A stretch of DNA of 64,000 bases, from assembly GCF_000154985.1 (NCBI RefSeq), contig NZ_DS572691.1:62001-126000 (forward strand). Direction: 5' to 3'. Every line of letters begins with the position of its first letter. The first letter of the stretch is position 1. A model generated the notes under the pieces. It was given only the letters and a program-made list of their open reading frames with translations. It had not been told where the DNA came from and searched no databases. The stretch is from Streptococcus infantarius subsp. infantarius ATCC BAA-102 (GTDB lineage Bacteria > Bacillota > Bacilli > Lactobacillales > Streptococcaceae). A program made the translations under genes and the position numbers. Shown one piece after another: positions 8,836-18,554 of the stretch.

Positions 8836-10480
8836 GAAAATTTTTCGTTCGACACTTATGGTAACTTTGGGAATTCTCTTTTTAGCAATTATGCTGATTA
8901 TGGGAGTTCTCTATAGCTATTTTGCTCAAGTACAAAAAGAACAACTTCAGACAGAGACGTCCTTAGTTGCCCAAGGGGTCAATCTTGAGGGAAAAAGCTA
9001 TTTTAATCACCTTAAGGTATCAGGAGTTCGAATGACTTGGATTGACCATAAAGGAGATGTTCTTTATGATAGTCATTCTAATGCAAAGAAGATGGATAAT
9101 CATGCCAATCGGAAAGAATTCAAGGAAGCTTTGGCTGATGGTTATGGAGAAAGCACGCGCTATTCATCTACTTTAACAACTAAGTCCTTGTATTTAGCAC
9201 AGCGTCTTGATGACGGAACGGTTATCCGATTATCAGTGACACAGCACAGCTTATTATTACTGTATATTCGCATGTTTCAACCATTTGGCTTGATTATCAT
9301 ATTAGCTATTGCTTTATCAATCTGGGTTGCGCGATATACTGCCAAACGTATTGTGGCTCCTCTAAATGATTTAGATCTAGATCAGCCACTGCAAAATGAA
9401 GCTTATGATGAAATTTCTCCTTTGTTAAGACGAATTGATCATCATCAAAAAGCGTTGAGTAAGCAAGAAGCCTTGTTAAACCAGAAAAAAGAAGAATTTG
9501 ATACCATCATTTCAAAAATTAAAGAAGGTATTATTTTGTTGGATGCTAAGTGTCAGGTGATTAGTATTAATGACGCGGCGCAACAACTTTTTCAGACAGA
9601 TCAAACTTGTCTTGGAAAAGACATCTTACAAATTACGAGAGACTTGTCGTTTCATAAATGGTTAAAATCAGGTCTAGCTGGTCATAAGCAAGAGGGAATT
9701 ATTCATTTTGACAAAGAGAGTTATAAAGTTCTGATTCGCCCGATTTTATTTGATGGTCATGTAACAGGTTTGGTCATTCTTTTATTTGATGTGACGGAAC
9801 AATTACAAATTGAGCAGCTGCGTCATGAATTTACGGCTAATGTCTCACATGAATTAAAGACACCTTTACATGTTATCTCGGGATACTCAGAGATGCTGGT
9901 TAATGGAATGGTTTCAAGTGAGGATGTTCCTTATTTTGCAGGCAAAATTTACAAAGAATCTAAGCGCATGGTTCAACTAGTTGAAGATATTATCAATCTT
10001 TCACATTTGGATGAGACTGATCAGGTACCTATGGAAACATTGGACATCTATGCAATTGCTAAAAATGTTCTTGATAGTTTGTCTACCAAAGCTAGTCAGA
10101 GACAGATCCATTTACACTTAACAGGTCAGCCAACCATGATGCTAGGAAATCCTGCTTTGATTCACTCAGTTTTGTACAATCTCTGCGATAATGCTATTAC
10201 TTATAACCGTGATAAAGGAAGCGTCGAAGTTACAATAACATCGGATGAAAAATACGTTTTCTTAACTATTAAGGATACTGGTCTTGGCATTCCAAAAGAA
10301 GAACAAGAACGGATTTTTGAACGCTTCTATCGTGTTGATAAAAGTCGCTCAAGAAAAGTTGGTGGAACTGGTCTTGGTTTGTCTATTGTCAAACATGCTT
10401 TAAAACTTCATGAGGCTACTATCCAAGTCAGAAGTCAGGAAAATATTGGAACACAGATGTTACTAACATTTCATAAATAA
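8828..10480 (+). CDS. phoR: PhoR-type sensor histidine kinase
   Basis: A 550-residue membrane kinase. Two membrane helices (about 8-30 and 150-172) flank an extracytoplasmic sensor region. A PAS-like segment follows (around 215-325), then HisKA with VSHELKTPLHVISGY (His341), the N box in LCDNAITYN, and the G boxes DTGLGIPKEEQERIF and GGTGLGLSIVKH. ATG 8828 is preferred over 8822 because GGAGG at 8817-8821 is then 6 bases away. It is last in the operon, followed by a terminator. Confidence 0.9.
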   Translation: MVKKIFRSTLMVTLGILFLAIMLIMGVLYSYFAQVQKEQLQTETSLVAQGVNLEGKSYFNHLKVSGVRMTWIDHKGDVLYDSHSNAKKMDNHANRKEFKEALADGYGESTRYSSTLTTKSLYLAQRLDDGTVIRLSVTQHSLLLLYIRMFQPFGLIIILAIALSIWVARYTAKRIVAPLNDLDLDQPLQNEAYDEISPLLRRIDHHQKALSKQEALLNQKKEEFDTIISKIKEGIILLDAKCQVISINDAAQQLFQTDQTCLGKDILQITRDLSFHKWLKSGLAGHKQEGIIHFDKESYKVLIRPILFDGHVTGLVILLFDVTEQLQIEQLRHEFTANVSHELKTPLHVISGYSEMLVNGMVSSEDVPYFAGKIYKESKRMVQLVEDIINLSHLDETDQVPMETLDIYAIAKNVLDSLSTKASQRQIHLHLTGQPTMMLGNPALIHSVLYNLCDNAITYNRDKGSVEVTITSDEKYVFLTIKDTGLGIPKEEQERIFERFYRVDKSRSRKVGGTGLGLSIVKHALKLHEATIQVRSQENIGTQMLLTFHK

Positions 10481-10510
10481 AAAAGGTTGAACCTAGGGTT
10501 CAACCTTTTT
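10480..10510. terminator. Bidirectional terminator between phoR and pepX
   Basis: Stem AAAAGGTTGAACC/GGTTCAACCTTTT serves both convergent genes. Confidence 0.9.
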
Positions 10511-10514
10511 ATAA

Positions 10515-12797
10515 TTATTTTTCTACCGGAAGACTAATGCTTGATTGGTCTAAATCAACGGTTAAAATATAATTGCTATTGTCGCGGATAGTGTGTTCAA
10601 AGTCTGTAGTGTAGAGAAGAACACGTAAGCTATCACCTTTTTTAAGTTTATAGATGCTTGGTTGGAGAGTGAAATCAAGTGTCATCCATTCATTTGGTTT
10701 GATGTCTTCAACTGTTAGCAAATCATTTCGGTTTTGAAGATTGAGAACACCTTTTGTGATGACACGTTCTTGTGTTTTGACAAATGGTAATTCTTTAAGT
10801 GCTTCACGTGAGAAGTTGCGGCCGTTATCGATAGCATGTAGAGCTCGATTGGTTGGAACGTCTTTGAAGCGTTTCTTCTGACCATAATCTAAAACTTGTG
10901 CTGACAAGAGACCTTTATTTTCACTTGATTTAAGTGTCAAATGTAATGTTACCTGACCATTGATGTGATAATCTTGATTAACAGGAATATCAAGGCAGAT
11001 ACTATTTGCTTTTCCTGCAAATAAGTCACTCTTGAATGTGCGGAAGTTTTTACTATAACGTTCAAAGTCATCTTTGCCATAATGGTTGTCAATGATTTGA
11101 AGGTCTTTTCCAAGAGGCAATGTTTCTTGGTTAGCACTACCAAATTGTGTTAAGTTGCTTGTCCATGTTTGTTCTTGACTATTGTCTTGCCAAATCAGAG
11201 TTGGTAAATCAAAGTAATTATCTTGATTCAACATTTTTTGACAAAGCAAAGCATTCATGCTTTCTCTAAAATCAATGGATTGCCAATTATGCATGTAAAC
11301 ATGTTCGCCATTGTGAAGGAAGGCATGCTTTTCAACAGAGCTTGGCAATGCGTTAAAAATGTTAAAAATGTGACGTGGTTTAACGTTCCAGTCTTGAAGA
11401 CCATGTGTGTAAACACAAGTAGCTTTCACTTTATCAGCATGTGGAAGATAGTTGCGGTCATGCCAGAACTGATTATAATCACCAGAAGTACGATCAAGTT
11501 CTGAAGATTGTTCATCTAAAAGTTCTTGATAGTGTGCATTGTTACGGAGATAATCACCAGAAAGCAAATTACGTGAGTAAGTCAATTCGGTAAGGACATC
11601 GAGGTCTTCACCAGGGTAACCACCAGGGCTGCAGACAAGACCATTTTCACGGTAGTAGTCATACCAAGATGAAATAGCTGATTCGGCAATGATGACTTTT
11701 AGTCCTTCAACGCCGGTTGTGGCAAGGGCAGTTGACATAGTTCCAAGATAAGATTTACCAGTGGTACAAACTAAACCATTTGACCAATCAGCTAGCACTT
11801 TTTGATCACGACGATGGCTAGAAAAGGCGATTGCTCTGCCATTTAACCAATCAATAACAGCTTTAAAACTTTCTACCTGAGCGTAGTCACCACTTGTCAT
11901 AAAGCCATTTGATCCAGCGGTTCCAACACCAGAAATGTAGATATTAGCAAATCCACGAGCTAAGAAATAGTCATTCAAAGTATAAGAATCGATAAAGCTA
12001 AAACTTTCTTCAGCATCACCGACTGGAAGGTCTAGCTCAGGAGTTTCAAGTGGCTCGAAGTCACGTGTCTCCACACTGATTTTACCAGCAGATTTGATGG
12101 CTAAGTCGCCTTCCATTTTGTAAAGTTTCTTGTCGTTAGCAACGCCATTTGTCCCTTCGTGGTAAGGACTTGCTGTCATCATAGTTGGTACTTGATGGCT
12201 TGTATTTGGACGAATGATATTGACTTTAATCAAATCCAATTGTCCATCTTGATCGGTATCAAGAGGAGATTGAACGTAGACAACTTCACGAATCAAGTCA
12301 TTCGTATCAAAGGTTGCTAAAGATTTGCCGTTGAAGAAATGATAATCATTATCAACTGGAATCAGACCTTTACTGATTAAATCATCAAGTAAAGTCATTC
12401 CGCCTTTTTGGCGGCTAACAAGGAGGTGGTAAAGGGCCTCAATAACGTGTCCTTTTTGATAATTGATTGGAAAATCGATTTTCTCTAAAAAGTCAGTTGT
12501 ATCTGTAAAATCAACGTGTGGTGTGAATCCAAGTAATTGAAGGGCGATGGTATAAAAAATATCTGCCGTTAGAGGACGATCAGATTTGAAAAATGTCAGT
12601 AAGTCTGTCTCAAAATCTGCAATAAGATTGTGAAGTGGGTAATCCGTGTCTTTATAATTAAAGAAAATCTTACGACAGAAGTGCTCCAGTGTCTCTTTAT
12701 CAGATTGACGTTTGTTAAGCTCAAATCCAAGAGCTTGTAATTCTTGTTCACAAGCATCGGCAAGCCTTGGTATGTAAGAGAATTGGTTATATTTCAT
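10515..12797 (-). CDS. pepX: Xaa-Pro dipeptidyl-peptidase PepX
   Basis: A 760-residue cytoplasmic serine peptidase that releases Xaa-Pro dipeptides, important for casein peptide use. The nucleophile is the Ser of GKSYLGT (about residue 349), the acid Asp lies in LQDWNVKP and the His in NGEHVYMHN. An N-terminal helical dimer domain and a C-terminal beta-sandwich complete the normal family length. It is divergent from the glycerol facilitator gene, an arrangement also known in Lactococcus. Confidence 0.95.
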   Translation of the reverse strand: MKYNQFSYIPRLADACEQELQALGFELNKRQSDKETLEHFCRKIFFNYKDTDYPLHNLIADFETDLLTFFKSDRPLTADIFYTIALQLLGFTPHVDFTDTTDFLEKIDFPINYQKGHVIEALYHLLVSRQKGGMTLLDDLISKGLIPVDNDYHFFNGKSLATFDTNDLIREVVYVQSPLDTDQDGQLDLIKVNIIRPNTSHQVPTMMTASPYHEGTNGVANDKKLYKMEGDLAIKSAGKISVETRDFEPLETPELDLPVGDAEESFSFIDSYTLNDYFLARGFANIYISGVGTAGSNGFMTSGDYAQVESFKAVIDWLNGRAIAFSSHRRDQKVLADWSNGLVCTTGKSYLGTMSTALATTGVEGLKVIIAESAISSWYDYYRENGLVCSPGGYPGEDLDVLTELTYSRNLLSGDYLRNNAHYQELLDEQSSELDRTSGDYNQFWHDRNYLPHADKVKATCVYTHGLQDWNVKPRHIFNIFNALPSSVEKHAFLHNGEHVYMHNWQSIDFRESMNALLCQKMLNQDNYFDLPTLIWQDNSQEQTWTSNLTQFGSANQETLPLGKDLQIIDNHYGKDDFERYSKNFRTFKSDLFAGKANSICLDIPVNQDYHINGQVTLHLTLKSSENKGLLSAQVLDYGQKKRFKDVPTNRALHAIDNGRNFSREALKELPFVKTQERVITKGVLNLQNRNDLLTVEDIKPNEWMTLDFTLQPSIYKLKKGDSLRVLLYTTDFEHTIRDNSNYILTVDLDQSSISLPVEK

Positions 12798-12918
12798 GAA
12801 AATTTCTCCTTCTAAAAGTAAACGTTTTAATTTTACAGATAACCTTTACATTATCTATTATACTTGATAAAATGTTAGTTGTCTAAACTATATTTTTTTT
12901 TGGAGGAAACAAAAAGAC

Positions 12919-13764
12919 ATGGACTTTTCATGGACTGTGAAATACATCACAGAATTTATCGGGACAGCTTTACTCATCATTCTTGGTAATGGTGCAGTTG
13001 CTAATGTGGAACTTAAGGGGACAAAAGGGAATAACTCTGGGTGGGTTATCATCGCACTTGGGTATGGTTTTGGTGTTATGATTCCTGCACTCATGTTTGG
13101 TAACGTTTCAGGTAACCACATTAATCCAGCCTTCACACTTGCACTTGCAGTTTCAGGTTTGTTTGACTGGTCACACGTTCCACAGTACATCACTGCTCAA
13201 TTACTTGGTGCAATGTTTGGTCAATTGCTTGTCGTTATGACACACAAGCCATACTACCTTAAAACTGAAAATCCAAATGCTATCCTTGGTTCATTCTCAA
13301 CTATCTCAGCTGTTGACGACGGTACAAAAGAAAGTCACAAAGCTGCTTGGATTAATGGTTTCTTGAATGAGTTCCTAGGTTCATTCGTACTTTTCTTCGG
13401 TGCTATGGCACTTACTAAAAACTACTTCGGTGCAGAATTAGTTGTAAAATTGACTGCTGTAGGTTATGATGCTTCTACAGCTGCAACTCAAGTTGCTCCT
13501 TACACTACAGGTTCACTTGCTGTTGCTCACTTAGGACTTGGTTTCCTTGTAATGACACTTGTTGCATCACTTGGTGGTCCTACTGGTCCTGGTCTTAACC
13601 CTGCACGTGATCTTGGTCCACGTATCGTCCATGCGTTGCTTCCAAAATCAATTCTTGGTGAATATAAAGGCGATTCTAAATGGTGGTATTCATGGGTACC
13701 AGTTGTAGCTCCAATCCTTGCTGGTGTTGCTGCAGTTGCCTTGTTCAAATTCTTATACCTATAA
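12919..13764 (+). CDS. gla: Glycerol facilitator/aquaporin
   Basis: A 281-residue membrane channel of the MIP family with six transmembrane helices. Two half-helix NPA motifs are intact: HINPAFTLA (N69) and GLNPARDLG (N227). Asp after the second NPA-Arg marks the aquaglyceroporin type. An extended loop around residues 165-205 is typical of the lactic acid bacterial Gla group, which passes water and glycerol. GGAGG lies upstream; a TTCG-loop terminator follows. Confidence 0.9.
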   Translation: MDFSWTVKYITEFIGTALLIILGNGAVANVELKGTKGNNSGWVIIALGYGFGVMIPALMFGNVSGNHINPAFTLALAVSGLFDWSHVPQYITAQLLGAMFGQLLVVMTHKPYYLKTENPNAILGSFSTISAVDDGTKESHKAAWINGFLNEFLGSFVLFFGAMALTKNYFGAELVVKLTAVGYDASTAATQVAPYTTGSLAVAHLGLGFLVMTLVASLGGPTGPGLNPARDLGPRIVHALLPKSILGEYKGDSKWWYSWVPVVAPILAGVAAVALFKFLYL

Positions 13765-13785
13765 GATTACAAGATAATAAACCAG

Positions 13786-13809
13786 AAAAGAACCTTCGGG
13801 TTCTTTTTT
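13786..13809 (+). terminator. Terminator of the facilitator gene
   Basis: Stem AAAAGAACC/GGTTCTTTT with TTCG loop and T-run. Confidence 0.9.
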
Positions 13810-13936
13810 ATTATGCCAGGAGAGCATAATTTCTTGTCAAACTGACTATTTTTTTCTAAAATAGAAAAGACCTGGTCCTTATTTTGTAAGAACTTGTATA
13901 ACATCATCTAACAAAAAACACTGTGAGGAGATAATT

Positions 13937-14684
13937 ATGACTTTATTTAACGGAGTCACGTTTAGGCACCCCGTTTTACGTATCAATAATCGTGATCACA
14001 ACATCGATTTTTATCAAAAATTAGGCTTTAAGTTAGTGAATGAAGAAAATGCTATTGCTGTATTTTCAACAAAACAACGAAATGCTCATTTTGTCATTGA
14101 AGAATCACCTGCACCAGATACTCGTGCTGTTGAAGGTGACAAAAAGATTAATAGAATTGTCGTTAAAATTCCTAAAGCAGCTGAAATTGAAGGTATTTTA
14201 GGTAACGGCATCGATGTGGAACGACTTTTCAAAGGTAAACGTGGTTATGCTTTTGAGACAGTATCTCCAGAAGGTGACCTTTTCCTCTTGCATTCAGAAG
14301 ATAACATCCATGAATTAAGAGAAATTGAGAACAAAACATTTCCTGAAAATGATGATTTAAAAGAAGTTTCTGAGTTCCATTTTGAAAGTTTGACACTTAA
14401 TGTTGCTGACAAAGCTGGCACACAAGCCTTCTATCAAACCGTATTCGGTGGTAAATTGCCGTTAGATCTTCAGTTTGAACAAGGAAATGGAGCAGATTTA
14501 ACTGTTGAGCCTCAAAAAACTTGGGATTTGGAAATCCTAGAATTTAAGGTTTCTAAGAACTACGATCTTAAAGCTTTGGCTGATGATTTAGAGGCTAAAG
14601 GGCAATCTATCTATTTAGATAAAAAAGAAAAGTGTTTTGGTTCTTTCGGATCCTAGTCAAGTTGAAATTTGGTTTATCAAATGA
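13937..14684 (+). pseudogene. cppA: CppA-type VOC/glyoxalase-fold protein with 3' frameshift
   Basis: Two vicinal-oxygen-chelate modules (GVTFRHPVLRINNRD at the N-terminus and FHFESLTLNVADK around residue 150) match streptococcal CppA, named for a reported C3-degrading activity. The original frame stops at 14656 with a garbled tail. Read one base later from about 14636, it gives VLVLSDPSQVEIWFIK and a stop at 14684, the family C-terminus. That stop overlaps the next start as ATGA, strong evidence that this was the true end. One extra base near 14636, real or a sequencing error, explains it. Confidence 0.8.
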
Positions 14685-15628
14685 CAGATTTGCTAGACAT
14701 TATCAATAATCAAATTGATCGCAATATTTATCATGGAGCTAGTTTAGCTCTTTTTAAAGACAATCAATGGAATGAGCATTATATTGGAACGATTGATGGT
14801 AAGACTCCTGTTGTTTCTGGTTTAGTTTATGATCTGGCCTCTGTATCTAAGGTGGTTGGTGTCGGAACGGTTGTTATTTTACTTGTCCGTGAAGGAAAGT
14901 TGGATATTGATGCACCGCTTAAGCAGTATTATCCTGATTTTCATGAGGAAAAAGTGACGCTTCGCCAGCTCTTAACACATAGCAGTGGAATTAATCCTTT
15001 TATTCCGAATCGTGATGCACTTAACGCCAAGGAGTTAAAAGAGGCTATTAATCACATTACGGTAGAAGATAAAAAAGATTTCTTGTACACAGATATTAAC
15101 TTTTTATTGCTTGGTTTCATGTTAGAAGGTATTTTTGGAAAATCTTTAGATGAGATTTTCAAAGAAACTGTCTTTGAACCCTTTGACATGACTAAGACAG
15201 GTTTTGGGCCGTTTAAAGGTGCTGTGCCAACGGTAGAGGGAATTCCGGGAGGAACTGTTCACGATCCCAAGGCTCGAGTGCTCAAAGAGCATACAGGTTC
15301 AGCAGGTCTCTTTTCAACTCTAAAGGACTTGGAAATCTTTGTTAACCATTATTTGAAGGATGATTTTGCTAAAAATCTGACGCAAAATATCAGTCAATCC
15401 AAGAAGGAGCGTAGTGTCGCGTGGGACCTTCAAGGTGATTGGATTATTCATACTGGTTATACAGGTACCTTTGTGCTTATCAATATCCCTCGTCAACGTG
15501 CGGGGATTTTCCTCAGTAATCGTACCTATTACAAGGATGAGAGGGCTCAATGGATTAAGGACAGAGATGCTTTGATTGAGATAATGAAGAAGGAGTTGGT
15601 TTGTGAAACGGTCGATCAAGGAAAATAA
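14681..15628 (+). CDS. Beta-lactamase-family serine hydrolase
   Basis: A 315-residue class C beta-lactamase/PBP-like hydrolase. Motif 1 is SVSK (S54-K57), motif 2 the YTDIN region and motif 3 HTGYTG. It has no signal peptide, so a cytoplasmic esterase or peptidase role is more likely than cell-wall action. Start 14681 overlaps the restored cppA stop (ATGA). The last residues (CETVDQGK) overlap the next small frame, near where foreign DNA begins. Confidence 0.82.
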   Translation: MTDLLDIINNQIDRNIYHGASLALFKDNQWNEHYIGTIDGKTPVVSGLVYDLASVSKVVGVGTVVILLVREGKLDIDAPLKQYYPDFHEEKVTLRQLLTHSSGINPFIPNRDALNAKELKEAINHITVEDKKDFLYTDINFLLLGFMLEGIFGKSLDEIFKETVFEPFDMTKTGFGPFKGAVPTVEGIPGGTVHDPKARVLKEHTGSAGLFSTLKDLEIFVNHYLKDDFAKNLTQNISQSKKERSVAWDLQGDWIIHTGYTGTFVLINIPRQRAGIFLSNRTYYKDERAQWIKDRDALIEIMKKELVCETVDQGK

Positions 15629-15833
15629 TGATAAATTAAAAGTTCAATTAGAACTCCTCCGTAGTTATACGGAACACTTTGACTCAGGTATGATTCATAG
15701 GGCTTTGCCAATGGCTACACAGGTTCAGGTATTAATACATCAAACAGATAAGTCCAATTTATTGACTTCTGAGCACTTTTTCATCCGGCTGTTGTCGGCG
15801 CCGATCATTGTGCGATCGGGGGTGGGCGTATGA
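15603..15833 (+). pseudogene. Chimeric small ORF at the left edge of the transferred segment
   Basis: GTG 15603 has a good AAGGAG site (6-base spacing). The first ~56 residues (KRSIKENNDKLKVQLELL..., AT-rich) look like the start of a streptococcal gene I do not recognise. From about 15770 the base composition becomes abruptly G+C-rich and the frame ends SAPIIVRSGVGV, overlapping fetA by ATGA. I read this as a native gene cut by the incoming DNA and fused to foreign sequence. Confidence 0.5.
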
Positions 15834-16480
15834 ATTCATTGATTAGTTTAGAAAAAATTAATTATAAAATCGCTGATCAACATATTTTACATGATATTGA
15901 TTGGCAGATTCCAGCTGGGGCTCATATTACATTGACGGGACCATCCGGTGGTGGGAAAAGTACGTTATTACAGATCATTGCGGCCATGATTTCTAAAACA
16001 AGTGGGACCTTGATTTTTGATGGGCAGCCGATTGAAAGTTATGACCCAATCATGTATCGGCGGCAAGTCTCATATTGTTTCCAACAACCGACGTTATTTG
16101 GTGAGACGGTGGCAGATAACTTAGCTTTCCCGTACCAAATTCGTAAGCAAGTCATGGATACGAAACGAGTGGTAACGGCGTTAAATAATGTTGGGCTGTC
16201 CGAACGAACCCTGCATCAGCCGATTATCGAGCTTTCCGGTGGTGAACGGCAGCGGGTCGCTCTGATTCGCAACATCTTATTCTTACCAAAAGTGTTGTTA
16301 TTAGATGAGGTGACAGCTGGTTTGGATGAAAATAATAAGCAAATCGTGCACGCCTGGTTACGACAGTTAAATGAGCAGGATCACGTGACAACGATCATGA
16401 TTACTCATGACGCGACAGAGATTGCTGCGGCAGATCAATTAGTGAAAGTGATTGCTGGCAGATTGGAGGTGCACGCATGA
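15830..16480 (+). CDS. fetA: FetA/YbbL-type ABC transporter ATPase (iron export)
   Basis: A 216-residue ATPase. Walker A is GPSGGGKST (37-45), the signature LSGGERQR, Walker B LLLDEVTAGLD and the H-loop MITHDATE. It pairs by ATGA overlap with a UPF0014 permease, which defines the FetAB/YbbLM class linked to iron export and peroxide resistance. Codon use (CGG, GCG, CCG) is richer in G+C than its neighbours and resembles Lactobacillaceae, so transfer is likely. Confidence 0.85.
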   Translation: MNSLISLEKINYKIADQHILHDIDWQIPAGAHITLTGPSGGGKSTLLQIIAAMISKTSGTLIFDGQPIESYDPIMYRRQVSYCFQQPTLFGETVADNLAFPYQIRKQVMDTKRVVTALNNVGLSERTLHQPIIELSGGERQRVALIRNILFLPKVLLLDEVTAGLDENNKQIVHAWLRQLNEQDHVTTIMITHDATEIAAADQLVKVIAGRLEVHA

Positions 16481-17232
16481 ATTTAGCAATTAATAATACG
16501 TCGCTATTTTGGGCGGCAATGTTAGTGCTTGTCGCGTTAGGAATTAGTTTGTGGCAGAAACTTGGCTTGGATAGGGACATCGTCATTGGTGTCGTGCGGG
16601 CTGTTGTACAACTATTTATCGTGGGTTACTTGCTAAAGTATATTTTCCGAGTCAACAATTTGTGGCTAACGCTGGCGATGATAGGCTTCATTATCTTCAA
16701 TGCGGCTTGGAATGCGAAAAAACGGGGGCCGGGGATTGACCATGCATTAGCCATTTCGTTATTATCCATTTTTGTTAGTACAGGGGTAACACTCGGCGTC
16801 CTCGTGCTATCTGGTGCGATTAAGTTTGTGCCATCGCAAATGATTCCCATTTCTGGTATGATTGCGTCGAATTCAATGGTCACAGTTGGGCTGGCTTATC
16901 GCAGCCTCAATAGTCAGTTTCATGACCAGCGGCAAGGTGTGCTTGAACGGTTGGCGTTAGGGGCTGGTCTACTTGATGCTTCGATTGATATCGTGCGTGA
17001 GGCGATTCGTACGGGGATGTCACCAACTATTGATTCGGCAAAGACTGTGGGTCTAGTCAGTCTGCCAGGGATGATGTCCGGTTTGATCTTTGCAGGGGTC
17101 GATCCAGTACGGGCCATTAGGTATCAAATTATGGTCACGTTCATGCTCTTATCAGCGACTAGTTTGGGGTCAATCATTGCGTGCTATTTAGCTTACCGTA
17201 ATTTCTATAATGAACAAAAACAGTTGAAGTAA
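16477..17232 (+). CDS. fetB: FetB/YbbM-type permease (UPF0014)
   Basis: A 251-residue membrane protein with about seven hydrophobic helices. UPF0014 family hallmarks are IGVVRAVVQLFIVGYLLKYIF, the central GMIASNSMVTVGLAYR, and SLPGMMSGLIFAGVDPVRAIRYQ. It forms an exporter with FetA. Base composition is as foreign as that of fetA. Confidence 0.88.
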   Translation: MNLAINNTSLFWAAMLVLVALGISLWQKLGLDRDIVIGVVRAVVQLFIVGYLLKYIFRVNNLWLTLAMIGFIIFNAAWNAKKRGPGIDHALAISLLSIFVSTGVTLGVLVLSGAIKFVPSQMIPISGMIASNSMVTVGLAYRSLNSQFHDQRQGVLERLALGAGLLDASIDIVREAIRTGMSPTIDSAKTVGLVSLPGMMSGLIFAGVDPVRAIRYQIMVTFMLLSATSLGSIIACYLAYRNFYNEQKQLK

Positions 17233-17343
17233 TGACTCCTGATTGCAGTCCCGCGGGGAGACCTTTATGATGGAAGCTGAAATAAAACTTAATGCGGGGG
17301 TATTGATGTAAATGACGCAGCGGTTTGGGTTCCAGTTCCAGCA

Positions 17344-17835
17344 ATGTTTTACTGGTGCTGGTTAGTACCACTCATATTTGGAACCATTTTTGGTTGGCGT
17401 TATCATCGCGATAAGGTTCGCCTAGGTAACGGTATTTGGTTTTCGCTATTTTTCTATTCGTTTTTAACCATGCTGGCGATTACAATTTTAGGTAGCAATA
17501 TCCACTGGTTAATCATTATCAGTGGGACGTTGTTTGTGTTGCTGATCCTGTTGATTGGGCTGATTTTTACCTTACAAGCTTTCTTGCTCTTATGGAATGC
17601 GTGGAACATGTGGCGTCATGAGAGTCATACATTGGCGAATATGTTGACCTTGTACTTGGGACTAGCCATTCTGGTTTTGCCATTTTTAGGCTATCTGTTG
17701 AGTAGTCATGTGCTGCAGCCCGTGAGTTATTTTTTGACGGTATTTCCGAATCTGGTCATTTTTTACCTTGGTTTTTGGTTTTATAACTATCTGACGATGC
17801 TGACGATTTATCAATTCAATTGGCCCCGTCTGTGA
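17344..17835 (+). pseudogene. N-terminal membrane half of a lactobacillus-type YdcF-family protein
   Basis: 163 residues with about five transmembrane helices, ending MLTIYQFNWPRL and a stop. In lactobacilli this membrane part leads into a cytosolic DUF218/YdcF domain, absent here: sequence after 17835 becomes AT-rich and unrelated. I read it as a gene cut at the right edge of the transferred block. The start is uncertain; in-frame codons continue upstream to about 17300 without a good ribosome site. Confidence 0.6.
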
Positions 17836-17865
17836 GATGATAACTTTCGTTTATCAAAAAGCGGA

Positions 17866-18349
17866 ATGATAAAACCTATAAAAATTTACGGGAAAAGAAA
17901 AGTTGGATTTATAGAAAATAATTTAATCAAAGCCCACAAAGAATGGGTTAAAGGATTCAAAGTTTTTACAGCTAGATCGAATAATATTGGTACTGAACTA
18001 CATGATGATAATTTGAACACAAAAATTGGTTATCCAAACGAAATCGTGACTGAAATATACCTGGTGATTGGTGGAGATATAGATTTAAATTTAAATTTAA
18101 ATTCTGCTCGTAATCTCTCTAACTACCTGAAAACAAAATTCTCTAGATTTCTTATTAGTATAGCTAAATCAACTCAAGATGCCCCTAGATCAACTTATAA
18201 ATTTGTCCCTATGTAAGACTTTACACTATATTCAGATATTGATTGGTCTAAATCTATTACAGAAATTGATCAACAACTATATAAAAAAATATAAGCTAAC
18301 TAAAGACGAAATATATGTTATTAACACTACCATAGTAGAAATGGACTAA
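17866..18349 (+). pseudogene. C-terminal remnant of a type II restriction-modification methyltransferase
   Basis: The frame reads KVGFIENN, then KVFTARSNNIGTEL, EIVTEIYLVIGGD and ARNLSNYLKTKFSRFL, the target-recognition end of Eco57I/N6-adenine type DNA methylases. It stops at TAA after KFVPM. The same frame continues DFTLYSDIDWSKSITEIDQQLYKK, the family's conserved tail; after a slip in an A-run it ends YKLTKDEIYVI...VEMD at 18349. So there is one nonsense codon, one frameshift and a missing 5' part. No restriction gene is nearby. Confidence 0.7.
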
Positions 18350-18554
18350 ATATTATATCCAACAAATAGGGGCGGTAATTATAAATTAGATAATACATAA
18401 GAAGCTGGAGACAAGATTGTCTAGATAATGTGTGAGATAAAATTTTTAGCAGGTTATCATACATAAGACAAAATGTTTTTAAAACTGATAATGTATTTAT
18501 TCCACAACAATTACGCATTTATTTTTGAGAAAAATATAAAGCAGGAGGATTACA

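Noticed and set aside
12810-12835. cre-like GTAAACGTTTTAA between pepX and gla
   Set aside because: It departs from the consensus at several constrained positions.
15780-15825. CCGATC/GATCGG dyad as a terminator or att site
   Set aside because: No T-run follows and it lies inside coding sequence just before fetA; no matching partner copy is seen at the right border.
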